Source of the DNA: Bremerella sp. TYQ1
GTDB lineage: Bacteria > Planctomycetota > Planctomycetia > Pirellulales > Pirellulaceae
Reading direction: 5' to 3'
NCBI RefSeq assembly: GCF_020150455.1
Contig: NZ_CP083740.1
Location: forward strand, 3,844,001 to 3,908,000
Length of the DNA: 64,000 bases
Part shown: one piece after another, positions 33,469 through 41,783 of the stretch
Position numbering within the stretch: the first letter of the stretch is position 1
Layout of the letters: the number at the start of each line of letters is the position of its first letter
The notes under the pieces: generated by a model
What the model was told of the DNA's origin: nothing
Databases searched by the model: none
Seen by the model: only the letters and a program-made list of their open reading frames with translations
Made by a program: the position numbers and the translations under genes

Positions 33469-33969
33469 ATGGAACAATTTAGTGAATTGGCTATCCGAAA
33501 ACTGCTTGATTTAGGGTGGGATGTTGCCGAAGCAAGTGATGATCGTGAATTACCCGCCTACTTTCTAAATCGGTACAAGTGGCTTCCTAAGGAGTTCCTC
33601 GACTTTATCGCCTGTGTCGATCACGCTGTTTCACCAGACGAACAAGCGTGGTGCGTAACAAAGGGTGAACTTTACGGCGGGTCTGATTCGGCATTTGTAT
33701 GGAATCAATGGGAACTAGACACTCTCTCGGTTGCGTCGGACGATTCGGATTGGCAGGAGGAAATTACTAGATTTTGGGATAGTCACTGTCCTTTCATCCT
33801 ATCGGTAAAGAACGGATATTACTCCCATATTAGCATCCGACAGGGTGATTCGAGGTTGGTCGCTGGATCTGAACCGGAGTTTGAAGAAGTCTCCGTTGTA
33901 GCAGGGAATCTATCCGACCTGGTTCGATTGATTGACAATAACGACAAATCCATTTCGTTGTATGTTTAA
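33469..33969 (+). CDS. SUKH-like (SMI1/KNR4) domain protein, possible orphan immunity gene
   Basis: 166 residues, no signal peptide. The pattern LPKEFLDFIACVDHAVSPDE, GELYGGSDSAFVWNQWELDT, CPFILSVKNGYYSHISIRQG and EFEEVSVVAGNLSDLVRLI fits the SMI1/KNR4 (SUKH) fold, with the core of fixed Trp/Gly residues and a final amphipathic helix. SUKH proteins are common immunity partners of polymorphic toxins. No toxin gene is next to it here. The codon use is clearly more AT-rich than its neighbours, and it lies between a transposase remnant and two element copies, so recent acquisition is likely. Confidence 0.75.
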   Translation: MEQFSELAIRKLLDLGWDVAEASDDRELPAYFLNRYKWLPKEFLDFIACVDHAVSPDEQAWCVTKGELYGGSDSAFVWNQWELDTLSVASDDSDWQEEITRFWDSHCPFILSVKNGYYSHISIRQGDSRLVAGSEPEFEEVSVVAGNLSDLVRLIDNNDKSISLYV

Positions 33970-34131
33970 AACTGAGAAACTACACGTTTCGAATATAGTA
34001 TGCCCTACCGCTGCTGCCACACTGAGACAGCTCGGAATTCACTCACCTCAATACTCATTTTGGTTATCGTAACATTCCTTACTTCAACAAGCAGTCCCCT
34101 TTGGCCTTCATTGAAGTGCATCTTGAGTCAC

Positions 34132-34233
34132 GTAGGGTCCGCTGTGCGGACGCGGGCTCCAGGTTTAAAGTCGATTCCAAGTTGGCCGCAATGGTTCAAG
34201 GTCGAATCCTTGATGGGACATGTTTGGAGTCAC
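34132..34233. repeat. Short inverted-repeat element, partial copy 2 (tandem)
   Basis: 102 bases from the left inverted repeat (GTAGGGTCCGCTGTGCGG) through the conserved interior to TTTGGAGTCAC, lacking the right end. The next, complete copy starts at the following base. Both copies are preceded by GAGTCAC, which looks like either a duplicated target or a boundary of unequal recombination. Confidence 0.8.
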
Positions 34234-34371
34234 GTAGGGTCCGCTGTGCGGACGCGGACCCCCAGGTTTAAAGTCGATTCCAAGTCGGCCGCAATGGTTC
34301 AGGGCCGAATCCTTGATGGGACGTGTTTGAGGTGCTGACGACGTGCGCGGCGTTCGCACAGCGGACCCTAC
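34234..34371. mobile_element. Short terminal-inverted-repeat (MITE-like) element, copy 3
   Basis: 138 bases with left repeat at 34234-34255 and right repeat at 34350-34371, which differs from the perfect complement by one base (GCGTT in place of GCGTC). The interior is nearly identical to copy 1, except that about 10 extra bases (ACGACGTGCGCG region) precede the right end. Same orientation as copy 1. Confidence 0.85.
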
Positions 34372-34537
34372 ACGATTTTCCCTAAGAGACATTTGTGAGC
34401 GGCGCACGTGTTGAAGCCCGACCGATTGTTCTTCTAGGGACGGTCAGCCCACCAACTCGCCTACCATCAATCTTCCTTTTCGCTTAAAAGGTACCCTTTC
34501 GCATCACTCGATTCCACAGAACTGCCTATTTCCACGG

Positions 34538-35215
34538 ATGGAAACCTCACTTCATAAAGCTCTGAAAGCGCATTACGCCGGGAAGAAGGCCGAGACCGAG
34601 GTTCGGTTGGGGCGGTACATCATTGATGCCGTGGCCAGGGGGCAACTGATCGAGGTGCAGTGGTCAGGTCTGGCCGCCATCCGAGACAAGATTCGCGTGC
34701 TGTGCGACGACCACAAAGTCCGCGTCGTGAAACCGATTGTGGCTCGCAAAAAGGTCGTTCGCCGCGACAAAAAAGGGGGCGAGATCGTCTCGGCTCGCTA
34801 CAGCCCAAAGCGGTGCGACGTGTACAGCGTCTTCGAGGAACTGGTACACTTTACCAATGTCTTTCCGCACGAAAACCTGACGCTGGAGATCCCGCTGGTC
34901 GAGATCGAAGAGATCCGCTACCCCGGCCATGGCAAGCGGCGCCGGCGGCGGGAAAACGACTTCGTCGTGGAAGATCAGACGCTGACCGAGATCGTTTCTT
35001 CGCATCGATTCAAACGCGCTGCCGACCTTCTCAAGCTTTTGCCCACGGGCCTGCCTCGCCAGTTTCACACCGGCGACTTGGCCACCAAGCTGGAGCGGCC
35101 GCGCTGGATTGCCCAAAAGATGGTCTACACGTTGCGCAAGACTGGGGCCTTAGGTATCGTCGGCAAAGAAGGCAACTCAATTCTGTACCAGCGGCAAGCG
35201 CGTCGAGCAGCTTAA
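34538..35215 (+). CDS. Uncharacterised protein with PD-(D/E)XK-like and winged-helix-like regions
   Basis: 225 residues. The first ~70 residues read ETEVRLGRYIIDAVARGQLI followed by EVQWSGLAAIRDKIR. The order Glu21, Asp30 and Glu39-x-Gln41 on successive predicted strands, then a helix, is the layout of PD-(D/E)XK nucleases with the E-x-Q variant. The middle (SPKRCDVYSVFEELVHFTNV, IEEIRYPGHGKRRRRREND) is conserved in planctomycete homologues I recall, but without a name. The final ~45 residues (FHTGDLATKLERPRWIAQKM, then LRKTGALGIVGKEGNSILYQ) look like a winged helix. DNA processing is inferred only. It stands alone, next to the mobile-element cluster. Confidence 0.7.
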   Translation: METSLHKALKAHYAGKKAETEVRLGRYIIDAVARGQLIEVQWSGLAAIRDKIRVLCDDHKVRVVKPIVARKKVVRRDKKGGEIVSARYSPKRCDVYSVFEELVHFTNVFPHENLTLEIPLVEIEEIRYPGHGKRRRRRENDFVVEDQTLTEIVSSHRFKRAADLLKLLPTGLPRQFHTGDLATKLERPRWIAQKMVYTLRKTGALGIVGKEGNSILYQRQARRAA

Positions 35216-35396
35216 GCGCATTGTAAACAAGTTTGCGCACACTCTACAAGTTTTATTAACCACTTTTGCATGAAGCCTGCTTGGGGCTTGGTGCGAATGT
35301 CGCTGAAATTTCTGCGGAAACTCAAATCCGCTGGGCGGCCGAGGTCGTCTCACCGGAAGACCACCAGCGCACCTCCTTCGCTTGGGAGACATCCCC

Positions 35397-37733
35397 ATGA
35401 CCCGGACGACAGTTCTCGCAACCTCTTTTCTAACAGCACTTTGCGTCGCGTTCACAGCGGCCGTCGCGACCGCGCAGGGGGTGATCGTAATCCATCACCC
35501 GCACCCGATCCCCCTGCCACGCCCAATTCCAACCCCGCAACCCACGCCACCACCCCAGTCTTACAAAATCACCAAACTGGAAGTGAATGCGAACATCAAA
35601 GACCAGGTCGCGCAAGTGCAAGTGGCTCAGGAGTTTACGAACACCGGCAGCCGCCAGATGGAGGTCTCGTTCCTCTTCCCCCTGCCCTACGACGGAGCGA
35701 TCGACAGTTTGACGTTAATGGTTGATGGCAAAGAGTTTCCGGCAAAACTGCTCCCCAAAGATAAAGCCCGGGAAGTGTACGAATCGATTGTTCGTTCCAA
35801 CAAGGATCCTGCATTACTGGAATGGACAGGAACCGGCATGTTTCAGACAAGCGTGTTCCCCGTACCTGCTGGCGCAAGTCGTGAGGTGAACATCACTTAC
35901 AGCCAGCTCTTAAAGAAGGACGGTCGGCTGACGGACTTTCTTTTCCCCCTTTCGACCGCCAAATACACCGACAAACCGGTCGAGAAAGTGAAAGTTCGAC
36001 TCTCGATTGAGGCCGGCCAGAAGCTGAAAAGCATCTATAGCCCGACCCACGACGTCGACATCACGCGCAACGGAAACAAGCGTGCCGTGGTGAAATTCGA
36101 GAAGGATAACTTCCTACCTGACAACGACTTTCGACTCTTCTTCGAAAGCAACAACCAGAAGTTATCGGCAAGCGTGATTAGCTACAGACCTCAAAAGAGC
36201 GAGGAAGGCTTCTTCCTGATGCTCGCCTCACCGCCACCTCGTGATGCCAATGAAGAGCCCCCGAAAAAGACCGTCCTGTTCGTTGTGGATCGTTCAGGAA
36301 GCATGAGTGGCGAGAAGATGGACCAGGCTCGCGAGGCAGCCAAGTACGTCCTTAACCACTTAAACGACAAGGACTTATTCAATATCGTTGCCTACGACAG
36401 CGACGTGGAAAGCTTCAAGCCGGAGCTGCAGAAAGCGGACAAAAAGAGCGTGACTGAAGCGATCGGTTTCGTCGACGGACTTTACGCGGGAGGAAGCACA
36501 AATATAGACGGCGCTTTGACTTCGGCGATGAAGATGGTCCAAGACGACGATCGGCCGTGCTACATCTTGTTCCTCTCGGATGGTCGCCCAACCAACGGCG
36601 AGACGAACGAAATGAAGATCGTCGCAAACGCAAAAGCCAACAATAGTTACGACGCTCGCATGATCAACTTCGGCGTAGGTTACGACGTCAACAGCCGCCT
36701 GATGGACCGCCTGTCGCGGGAGATCAAAGGGCAAAGCCAATACGTTCGCCCGGATGAAGATCTGGAAGAACACGTGGCTCGGCTGTATCGGAAGATCAAT
36801 GCCCCGGTAATGACCGACGTGAAGATCAAGTTCGATCTGGAAGAGGGTGGCAACAGCTTCGTAAACCGTTTAATGCCAAAGGATATCGTCGATCTATTCG
36901 AGGGCGAACAACTGGTCCAAGTCGGCCGATACAAGAAGCACGGCAAAGCCAAAATCACGATCACAGGCAAAGTAAACGGGGCGCAAGAGTCGTTTAACTT
37001 TGGCGCAGACTTTATCAAAGAAAGTCGAGACCAGTCGAACGCTTTCGTCGAGAAGCTGTGGGCCATTCGCCGGATCGGCCAGATCATCGACGAAATGGAT
37101 CTCCATGGGAAAAACGACGAGCTGATGACCGAACTCGTTCAGCTTTCGACCGATCATGGAATCTTGACGCCGTACACCAGTTTTCTCGCGGATGAAAATC
37201 AGTCGGTTGAAGAACTCGCTGATGCTCGCTTCGGTGGCTCGATCAGCTTGCGACGACTACGAACCGAAACCGAGAAGTTGGCGGAAACGTCAGGGCGATC
37301 GGCATTCTCGCAACGTGCGGCGAAGCAGCTTTACCAGAACGCTCAGAACGTGCCGGCCGCTTCCGGTCCGATGCCAGCGGCGGAAAGTGCCGATGCCGCG
37401 GCAGGCATGGGTATGGGGGGTGGTGGCTTCGGTGGACGTGCCTCAGGCATTGTTGTGCAAGACACCGAGAAAGATGAGCTAAGAGTCGTCGAGTCGGTGC
37501 GAAATGTCGGCAACAAAACGCTCTTTTATCGAGACAAGATGTGGATCGATGAGGAAGCTGCCGAAGAGGCGAAAAAAGCCAAGGCCGAAATCGTTGATGT
37601 CGAGCGATTCAGCAAGCCCTACTTCGACTTAGTCGCGAAGAACACGAAGGAAGAAAACCAGGTTCTCTCGCAGCAACGTGCCAACGAAACGCTGCTCGTT
37701 AAGCTTCGAGGAAAGTACTATCGAATTAAGTAA
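35397..37733 (+). CDS. Secreted VIT and von Willebrand factor A domain protein
   Basis: 778 residues from ATG 35397, after GGGAGA. Signal peptide MTRTTVLATSFLTALCVAFT ending ATAQG, then a Pro-rich linker. The VIT domain, about 55-185, includes ITKLEVNANIKDQVAQVQVA and QMEVSFLFPLPYDGAIDSLT. The VWA domain, about 290-470, has the MIDAS DRSGSMSG and the later DGRPTNGETNEM. The C-terminal part resembles inter-alpha-trypsin-inhibitor heavy-chain tails, with a low-complexity GMGMGGGGFGG stretch near 675. Such proteins bind ligands or matrix via a metal site at the cell surface or periplasm. Monocistronic, with a terminator. Confidence 0.93.
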   Translation: MTRTTVLATSFLTALCVAFTAAVATAQGVIVIHHPHPIPLPRPIPTPQPTPPPQSYKITKLEVNANIKDQVAQVQVAQEFTNTGSRQMEVSFLFPLPYDGAIDSLTLMVDGKEFPAKLLPKDKAREVYESIVRSNKDPALLEWTGTGMFQTSVFPVPAGASREVNITYSQLLKKDGRLTDFLFPLSTAKYTDKPVEKVKVRLSIEAGQKLKSIYSPTHDVDITRNGNKRAVVKFEKDNFLPDNDFRLFFESNNQKLSASVISYRPQKSEEGFFLMLASPPPRDANEEPPKKTVLFVVDRSGSMSGEKMDQAREAAKYVLNHLNDKDLFNIVAYDSDVESFKPELQKADKKSVTEAIGFVDGLYAGGSTNIDGALTSAMKMVQDDDRPCYILFLSDGRPTNGETNEMKIVANAKANNSYDARMINFGVGYDVNSRLMDRLSREIKGQSQYVRPDEDLEEHVARLYRKINAPVMTDVKIKFDLEEGGNSFVNRLMPKDIVDLFEGEQLVQVGRYKKHGKAKITITGKVNGAQESFNFGADFIKESRDQSNAFVEKLWAIRRIGQIIDEMDLHGKNDELMTELVQLSTDHGILTPYTSFLADENQSVEELADARFGGSISLRRLRTETEKLAETSGRSAFSQRAAKQLYQNAQNVPAASGPMPAAESADAAAGMGMGGGGFGGRASGIVVQDTEKDELRVVESVRNVGNKTLFYRDKMWIDEEAAEEAKKAKAEIVDVERFSKPYFDLVAKNTKEENQVLSQQRANETLLVKLRGKYYRIK

Positions 37734-38112
37734 CAGCTCGTAGCATCGTCGAGAACCATTCCGGCACGGCTGGGCCTGACGCGGTGAACCGTCTCAGGCC
37801 CTTTTTTGTATCCGGAACACTGCGGGAGTACGCGTTGTTTGTTATTTTTCGGGCGAAGAAGATTTCCTCCAGTTGACGCCTGAGAAAAACGATACATACT
37901 TCCGAAATCGACAGCGAACTGTATTTCTAAGAGGCCCTCTAGCCTCCCCAAAATCGGTTCGGCTTCATCGCGTTAAAAGCGGAACGCGTCGATCGTTCTC
38001 GCGGTGATTTCCAGCATGCACCAGTGCTTAGTGGCAGGTCGGTCCTCGGGATGACCCTTGCTGCGAACCGACACTCTCCGAGGTCCCTTAGGCGCCCCAT
38101 CGCCAAGGCCCC
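37734..38112. other. Intergenic region between VIT/VWA gene and pgs operon
   Basis: About 380 bases. It starts with the intrinsic terminator at 37772-37807 and otherwise should carry the pgs promoter. No other gene, hairpin or repeat recognised. Confidence 0.45.
37772..37807 (+). terminator. Intrinsic terminator after the VIT/VWA gene
   Basis: GGGCCTGA-CGCGG and CCGTCTCAGGCCC pair around TGAA and are followed by six T, 38 bases after the stop. Confidence 0.9.
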
Positions 38113-39306
38113 ATGGCAACTATTGTTCTTTTGATTACCGCCGGTCTCTTGATCGGATACGGAATCTGGGAGCTCTACCGACATCGGCAGCGGCTTTCCA
38201 AAATTCCGATTCGCGTTCATGTGAACGGCACGCGCGGCAAGTCGAGCGTCGCCCGGCTGATCGCCGCTGGCTTGCGAGCTTCCGGCATGCGGACTTGCTG
38301 CAAGACGACCGGCACACTACCGCGAATGATCGTCCCTAGCGGTACCGAGTACCCTGTGTTTCGCCCGTCGAAGGCAAACGTGATCGAACAGGTTCGCATC
38401 GTCGATATGGCGGTCGAGTTCGAAGCGGAAGCCCTTGTGATCGAGTGCATGGCTTTGCGTCCTAACCTGCAGTGGCTATGCGAATCGAAGCTGGTTCGTG
38501 CTACGCATGGCGTCATCACCAACGCCCGCGAAGATCACCTGGATGTGATGGGCCCGACCGAGAAAGATGTCGCTTGGGCATTGGCCGGTATGGTTCCCGT
38601 CAAAGCGAAACTGTTCACCGCCGAGCGAGATCACCTCGACGTATTTGCTCATGCTTCGCAAGACCGCGCGACGCAGTTGATCGGTATCACGGAAGAAGAC
38701 GTGCAGCAGATCACGCCGCTCGATCTCGCGGGGTTCATGTACGTCGAACATGCCGAGAACGTGGCGTTAGCGCTGCGGGTTTGCTCCGACTTGGGTGTCG
38801 ACCGCGCCACCGCTTTGCGAGGCATGTGGGAAGCGAAGCCTGACCCTGGCGCGATGACCGCCCACGAGATGGATTTCTTCGGCCGCAAGATTCACTTCGT
38901 CAATGGCTTTGCCGCGAACGATCCTGAATCGACCGAACGCATCTGGACGATGGCATTGGAACGTTATCCCGAAGTCGAACGACGCGTGCTGGTGGTCAAC
39001 TGCCGACAAGATCGGCCGGACCGTTCGCAGCAACTGGGCGAATCGGTCACCAAATGGCCGGCAGCCGACTTTTATGTGCTTATCGGCACAGGGACTTACA
39101 TCTTCGCTAAGACAGCCACCGAAGCGGGCATCGATCCGCTGAAGTTGGTCTTCGCTGAAGACCTCGCGGCACCTGACATCTTCGAGACGATTCTGGAATA
39201 TTCCGGAAAGACATCGCTGGTGATGGGGATCGCAAATATTGGTGGCGTCGGCCTCGACGTCGTTCGCTACTTCGCAAATCGCAGTACACAGAAGACCTTT
39301 AAATGA
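38113..39306 (+). CDS. pgsB: Poly-gamma-glutamate synthase subunit PgsB/CapB
   Basis: 397 residues. One N-terminal membrane helix (TIVLLITAGLLIGYGIWELY), then a Mur-ligase-like ATP-binding core: VNGTRGKSSVARLIAAGLRA with the P-loop near 38-46, VEFEAEALVIECMALRPNLQ, THGVITNAREDHLDVMGPTE, and DRPDRSQQLGES late in the chain. The length is right for PgsB. It joins glutamates through gamma-carboxyl bonds using ATP. Its stop overlaps the ATG of pgsC by four bases, so the first three genes are translationally coupled. Confidence 0.95.
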   Translation: MATIVLLITAGLLIGYGIWELYRHRQRLSKIPIRVHVNGTRGKSSVARLIAAGLRASGMRTCCKTTGTLPRMIVPSGTEYPVFRPSKANVIEQVRIVDMAVEFEAEALVIECMALRPNLQWLCESKLVRATHGVITNAREDHLDVMGPTEKDVAWALAGMVPVKAKLFTAERDHLDVFAHASQDRATQLIGITEEDVQQITPLDLAGFMYVEHAENVALALRVCSDLGVDRATALRGMWEAKPDPGAMTAHEMDFFGRKIHFVNGFAANDPESTERIWTMALERYPEVERRVLVVNCRQDRPDRSQQLGESVTKWPAADFYVLIGTGTYIFAKTATEAGIDPLKLVFAEDLAAPDIFETILEYSGKTSLVMGIANIGGVGLDVVRYFANRSTQKTFK

Positions 39307-39791
39307 CGGGGATTATTACAGTCGCAATTGGGGTTGGCCTGGCGGTCAGCCTCGTGTTTTCCGAGCTTTTCGGACTTGCCGCCGGCGGCATGGTGGTGCC
39401 AGGCTACTTCGCGTTGTTCCTGGATCAGCCGGTCAATATCAGCATGACAGTCGTGGCTGCACTGCTGACGTTTTTCCTGGTGCACCTGCTGTCGAATATT
39501 GTCATCGTGTATGGCAAACGCCGCACGGTGTTGATGATTTTGATCGGCTTCTTGGTTCGCTCGCTGTTCGATGCGTTGCCAGTGTGGGCATTAACTCCGC
39601 TGCAAGCGCTGCAGGCTCAGCCTATGGAAACGACCGAGCCGGTCCAAGTGATTGGCTACATCATTCCTGGCTTGATCGCCATCTGGCTTGATCGGCAAGG
39701 GGTAGTCGAAACGTTGAGCGCCCTGTTTATCGCCTCGACCGCGATTCGTTTGATCCTTATTCTCGCTTTCGGTACGGAACTCCACCTGTGA
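39303..39791 (+). CDS. pgsC: Poly-gamma-glutamate biosynthesis membrane protein PgsC/CapC
   Basis: 162 residues, all hydrophobic, with about five membrane helices. Family landmarks are VSLVFSELFGLAAGGMVVPG near the N-terminus and IGYIIPGLIAIWLDRQGVVE. PgsC is the membrane partner of PgsB in the synthase. The gene starts inside the pgsB stop (ATGA) and its own stop overlaps the next start, so the stoichiometry of the three products is probably coordinated. No deletions compared with the usual family length. Confidence 0.95.
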   Translation: MTGIITVAIGVGLAVSLVFSELFGLAAGGMVVPGYFALFLDQPVNISMTVVAALLTFFLVHLLSNIVIVYGKRRTVLMILIGFLVRSLFDALPVWALTPLQALQAQPMETTEPVQVIGYIIPGLIAIWLDRQGVVETLSALFIASTAIRLILILAFGTELHL

Positions 39792-40930
39792 AGAAGATTT
39801 ATTGGCGTCCTAAAACAGTTTCGCGCACCGCGCTTATGCTGATCGCTTCGGTCGCGGTGGCCGGACTCGCCATCGTGGAGAACGTTCGTGTCGATCGCAA
39901 GACGCGTTACTACGATGAAAAGCTGGCAGCTACCGAACTGGCCGCGCGGGGCATGGAAAAGCTGTACCTCACGCGTGCCGAGCTGGGCTACGATATCGAC
40001 CCTTCGCTCGATCCCGGGCGTAGCGGAATGGTCGGCCTGACAAACTCGGCGGTCACAAGCATGGTGGGCGACTTGCCTTCCAAGCTGGCTTCGGCGAATC
40101 CAAACTTCGCAGCGATCTTTGTCGATATGCTGCGAGAAACAGGCGTGGAAGAAGGAGACGTAGTCGCCGTTGGTATCAGCGGTTCGTTCCCTGCACTGAA
40201 CTTGTGTATGTTGTCCGCGTTGGAAACGATTGGTGCCAAGCCGGTCGTCATTGCCTCTGGCAGCAGTTCGCAATGGGGAGCCAACATCCCGGAACTGCTG
40301 TGGATTGATATGGAACGCATTCTGTACGAAGAAGGCATCCTGAAAACACGCAGCGTTGCTGCTTCCCTGGGTGGCGACAACGATCGTGGGCTCGGCTTGC
40401 CGGAAAATGGCATTGAGATCATTCGTAAGTCGATCGAACGGAACAAGCTTCCTTTGATTGAAAAGCGGGTCCAAGAAAGTGCCGACGAGCGGATGAAGAT
40501 CTATCGGCAGCAAGCGGCCCAAAAACCGATTGCTTGCTATATCAACATCGGCGGCGGGGTCGTTTCGACAGGGCGTGCGCTTGGAAAGGAATCGTTTAAA
40601 ACGGGGATCAACTTGCTGCCTCCACCGAACATCGACCAGATCGATGGCGTGGCTCCGCGGTTCATTCGCGAAGGGATTCCGGTGATTCATATCGTCAATG
40701 CGGCCCTTATCGCGGAAGAAAACGGACTGCCGGTTCCTCCGACGACCTATCCGGAAATCGGTAGTGGGCCAGTGTTTATCGTAAATGACTACAACCGAAT
40801 CCTGACCGCTGTTCTGCTGGTGCTGATTGTGGGGGGGCTGTACGGTTTTATTCGCTCCGACATTGGTTTCCGCCTGCTGCGAGTCGCTTCGCCGAAGAAA
40901 ACGAGCGGTCCGCCGGAACCGATGGTTTAA
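39788..40930 (+). CDS. pgsW: PgsW-like poly-gamma-glutamate system protein
   Basis: 380 residues from a GTG start (GTGAAGAAG) overlapping the pgsC stop. One N-terminal membrane helix (TALMLIASVAVAGLAIVENV), a long extracytoplasmic domain (VEEGDVVAVGISGSFPALNL, VIASGSSSQWGANIPELLWI, CYINIGGGVVSTGRALGKES) and a second helix near 335-355 (ILTAVLLVLIVGGLYGFI). This is the architecture of the PgsW family that accompanies pgsBC in loci without pgsA. PgsA/CapA, the usual exporter-linked metallophosphatase-like subunit, is not in the window, so PgsW probably takes part in export or anchoring instead. Confidence 0.88.
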   Translation: MKKIYWRPKTVSRTALMLIASVAVAGLAIVENVRVDRKTRYYDEKLAATELAARGMEKLYLTRAELGYDIDPSLDPGRSGMVGLTNSAVTSMVGDLPSKLASANPNFAAIFVDMLRETGVEEGDVVAVGISGSFPALNLCMLSALETIGAKPVVIASGSSSQWGANIPELLWIDMERILYEEGILKTRSVAASLGGDNDRGLGLPENGIEIIRKSIERNKLPLIEKRVQESADERMKIYRQQAAQKPIACYINIGGGVVSTGRALGKESFKTGINLLPPPNIDQIDGVAPRFIREGIPVIHIVNAALIAEENGLPVPPTTYPEIGSGPVFIVNDYNRILTAVLLVLIVGGLYGFIRSDIGFRLLRVASPKKTSGPPEPMV

Positions 40931-41027
40931 AACATCGGTTCCCCGGCGCGGTTGACGCTAAGGGCGGTTCTTGTCGATACTTAGGGAATCGAAATCCATT
41001 TCCTTTCGAGGACCAACGAGTAGCGGC

Positions 41028-41684
41028 ATGCCTGAAGAAAACCAAACTCCGAACCATCGCTCCCACCACTTGCGGATTTGGCTGGTGGTGGGCCTTTGCT
41101 TGGCCTACTGCGTTTTCCTGCGTGTACTACCGTACGCGTTGACAGCGATGGGTGCTCAGAACGATTGGTTTTCGCAGTACTTCCCGTGGTCGCTCACACC
41201 GATCTTGGCCGTGGGGATGTTCGCTGGTGCGATGATGTCCAATCGATACGCGGCTGCCGGCGTGATGCTGGCATCGCTCGTGTTGAGTGATCTTGGCATT
41301 TGGGCTGCCTCGGGCCACTTCGACTGGGCTTTCTATCCAGGTACACCGTTCAACTACATTTGCCTGACGGCGACCATCTTGGCCGGATATGCCCTGCGTA
41401 ACGATCGAAGCTGGATCAAACCGATCGGCATGGGCGTGCTGGCGAGCGTGGCTTACTTTTTGGTCTCGAACTTCGGCAGTTGGCTGACGCTGGAAGAATA
41501 CCCCAAGACTGCTCAGGGCTTAGTGCAGTGTTACGTCAGTGCGTTGCCGTTCTATCGTAATCTTCTGGCCGGCACATGCATCGGAACCGTTTTGCTGTTC
41601 TGCCCTGCGGTGCTGAACGCTCTTGCTCCGAGAGAAACCGAAGCAACCGATGCGACCGAGCCTGGTTCTTCGGTCGCGCGGTAG
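41028..41684 (+). CDS. DUF6580-like multi-pass membrane protein
   Basis: 218 residues from ATG 41028, after GAGTAGCGG. A short polar N-terminus precedes about six helices, for example IWLVVGLCLAYCVFLRVLPY, FPWSLTPILAVGMFAGAMMS, AAAGVMLASLVLSDLGIWAA and YICLTATILAGYALRN. The pattern SNxxAAGxMLASLxLSDxxxW and FGSWL matches the DUF6580 family, which resembles substrate-binding membrane subunits of ECF transporters, but no ATPase partner is nearby. It lies between pgsW and the Ktr potassium genes on the same strand, so it may belong to the same envelope or osmotic response unit. Role unknown. Confidence 0.78.
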   Translation: MPEENQTPNHRSHHLRIWLVVGLCLAYCVFLRVLPYALTAMGAQNDWFSQYFPWSLTPILAVGMFAGAMMSNRYAAAGVMLASLVLSDLGIWAASGHFDWAFYPGTPFNYICLTATILAGYALRNDRSWIKPIGMGVLASVAYFLVSNFGSWLTLEEYPKTAQGLVQCYVSALPFYRNLLAGTCIGTVLLFCPAVLNALAPRETEATDATEPGSSVAR

Positions 41685-41783
41685 CCATTAAGCCTGCGTT
41701 GACGAAGCGACTTGGGTGCTGGATAACAGGAACGCTTTGATCTGCTTCGTCGCGTCGCTTGAAACCTCTTTGGCACTGCCGCT

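Larger units (their letters stand above)
33970..34537. other. Non-coding stretch holding two short repeat-element copies
   Basis: About 570 bases with no credible gene. It contains a partial and a complete copy of the short inverted-repeat element at 34132-34371 in tandem. The remaining flanks show no features. Small open frames over the repeats result from the repeat sequence. Confidence 0.6.

Noticed and set aside
34000..34338. 112-codon open frame over the repeat copies
   Set aside because: It is the repeat sequence itself read in one frame, with no protein-like features.
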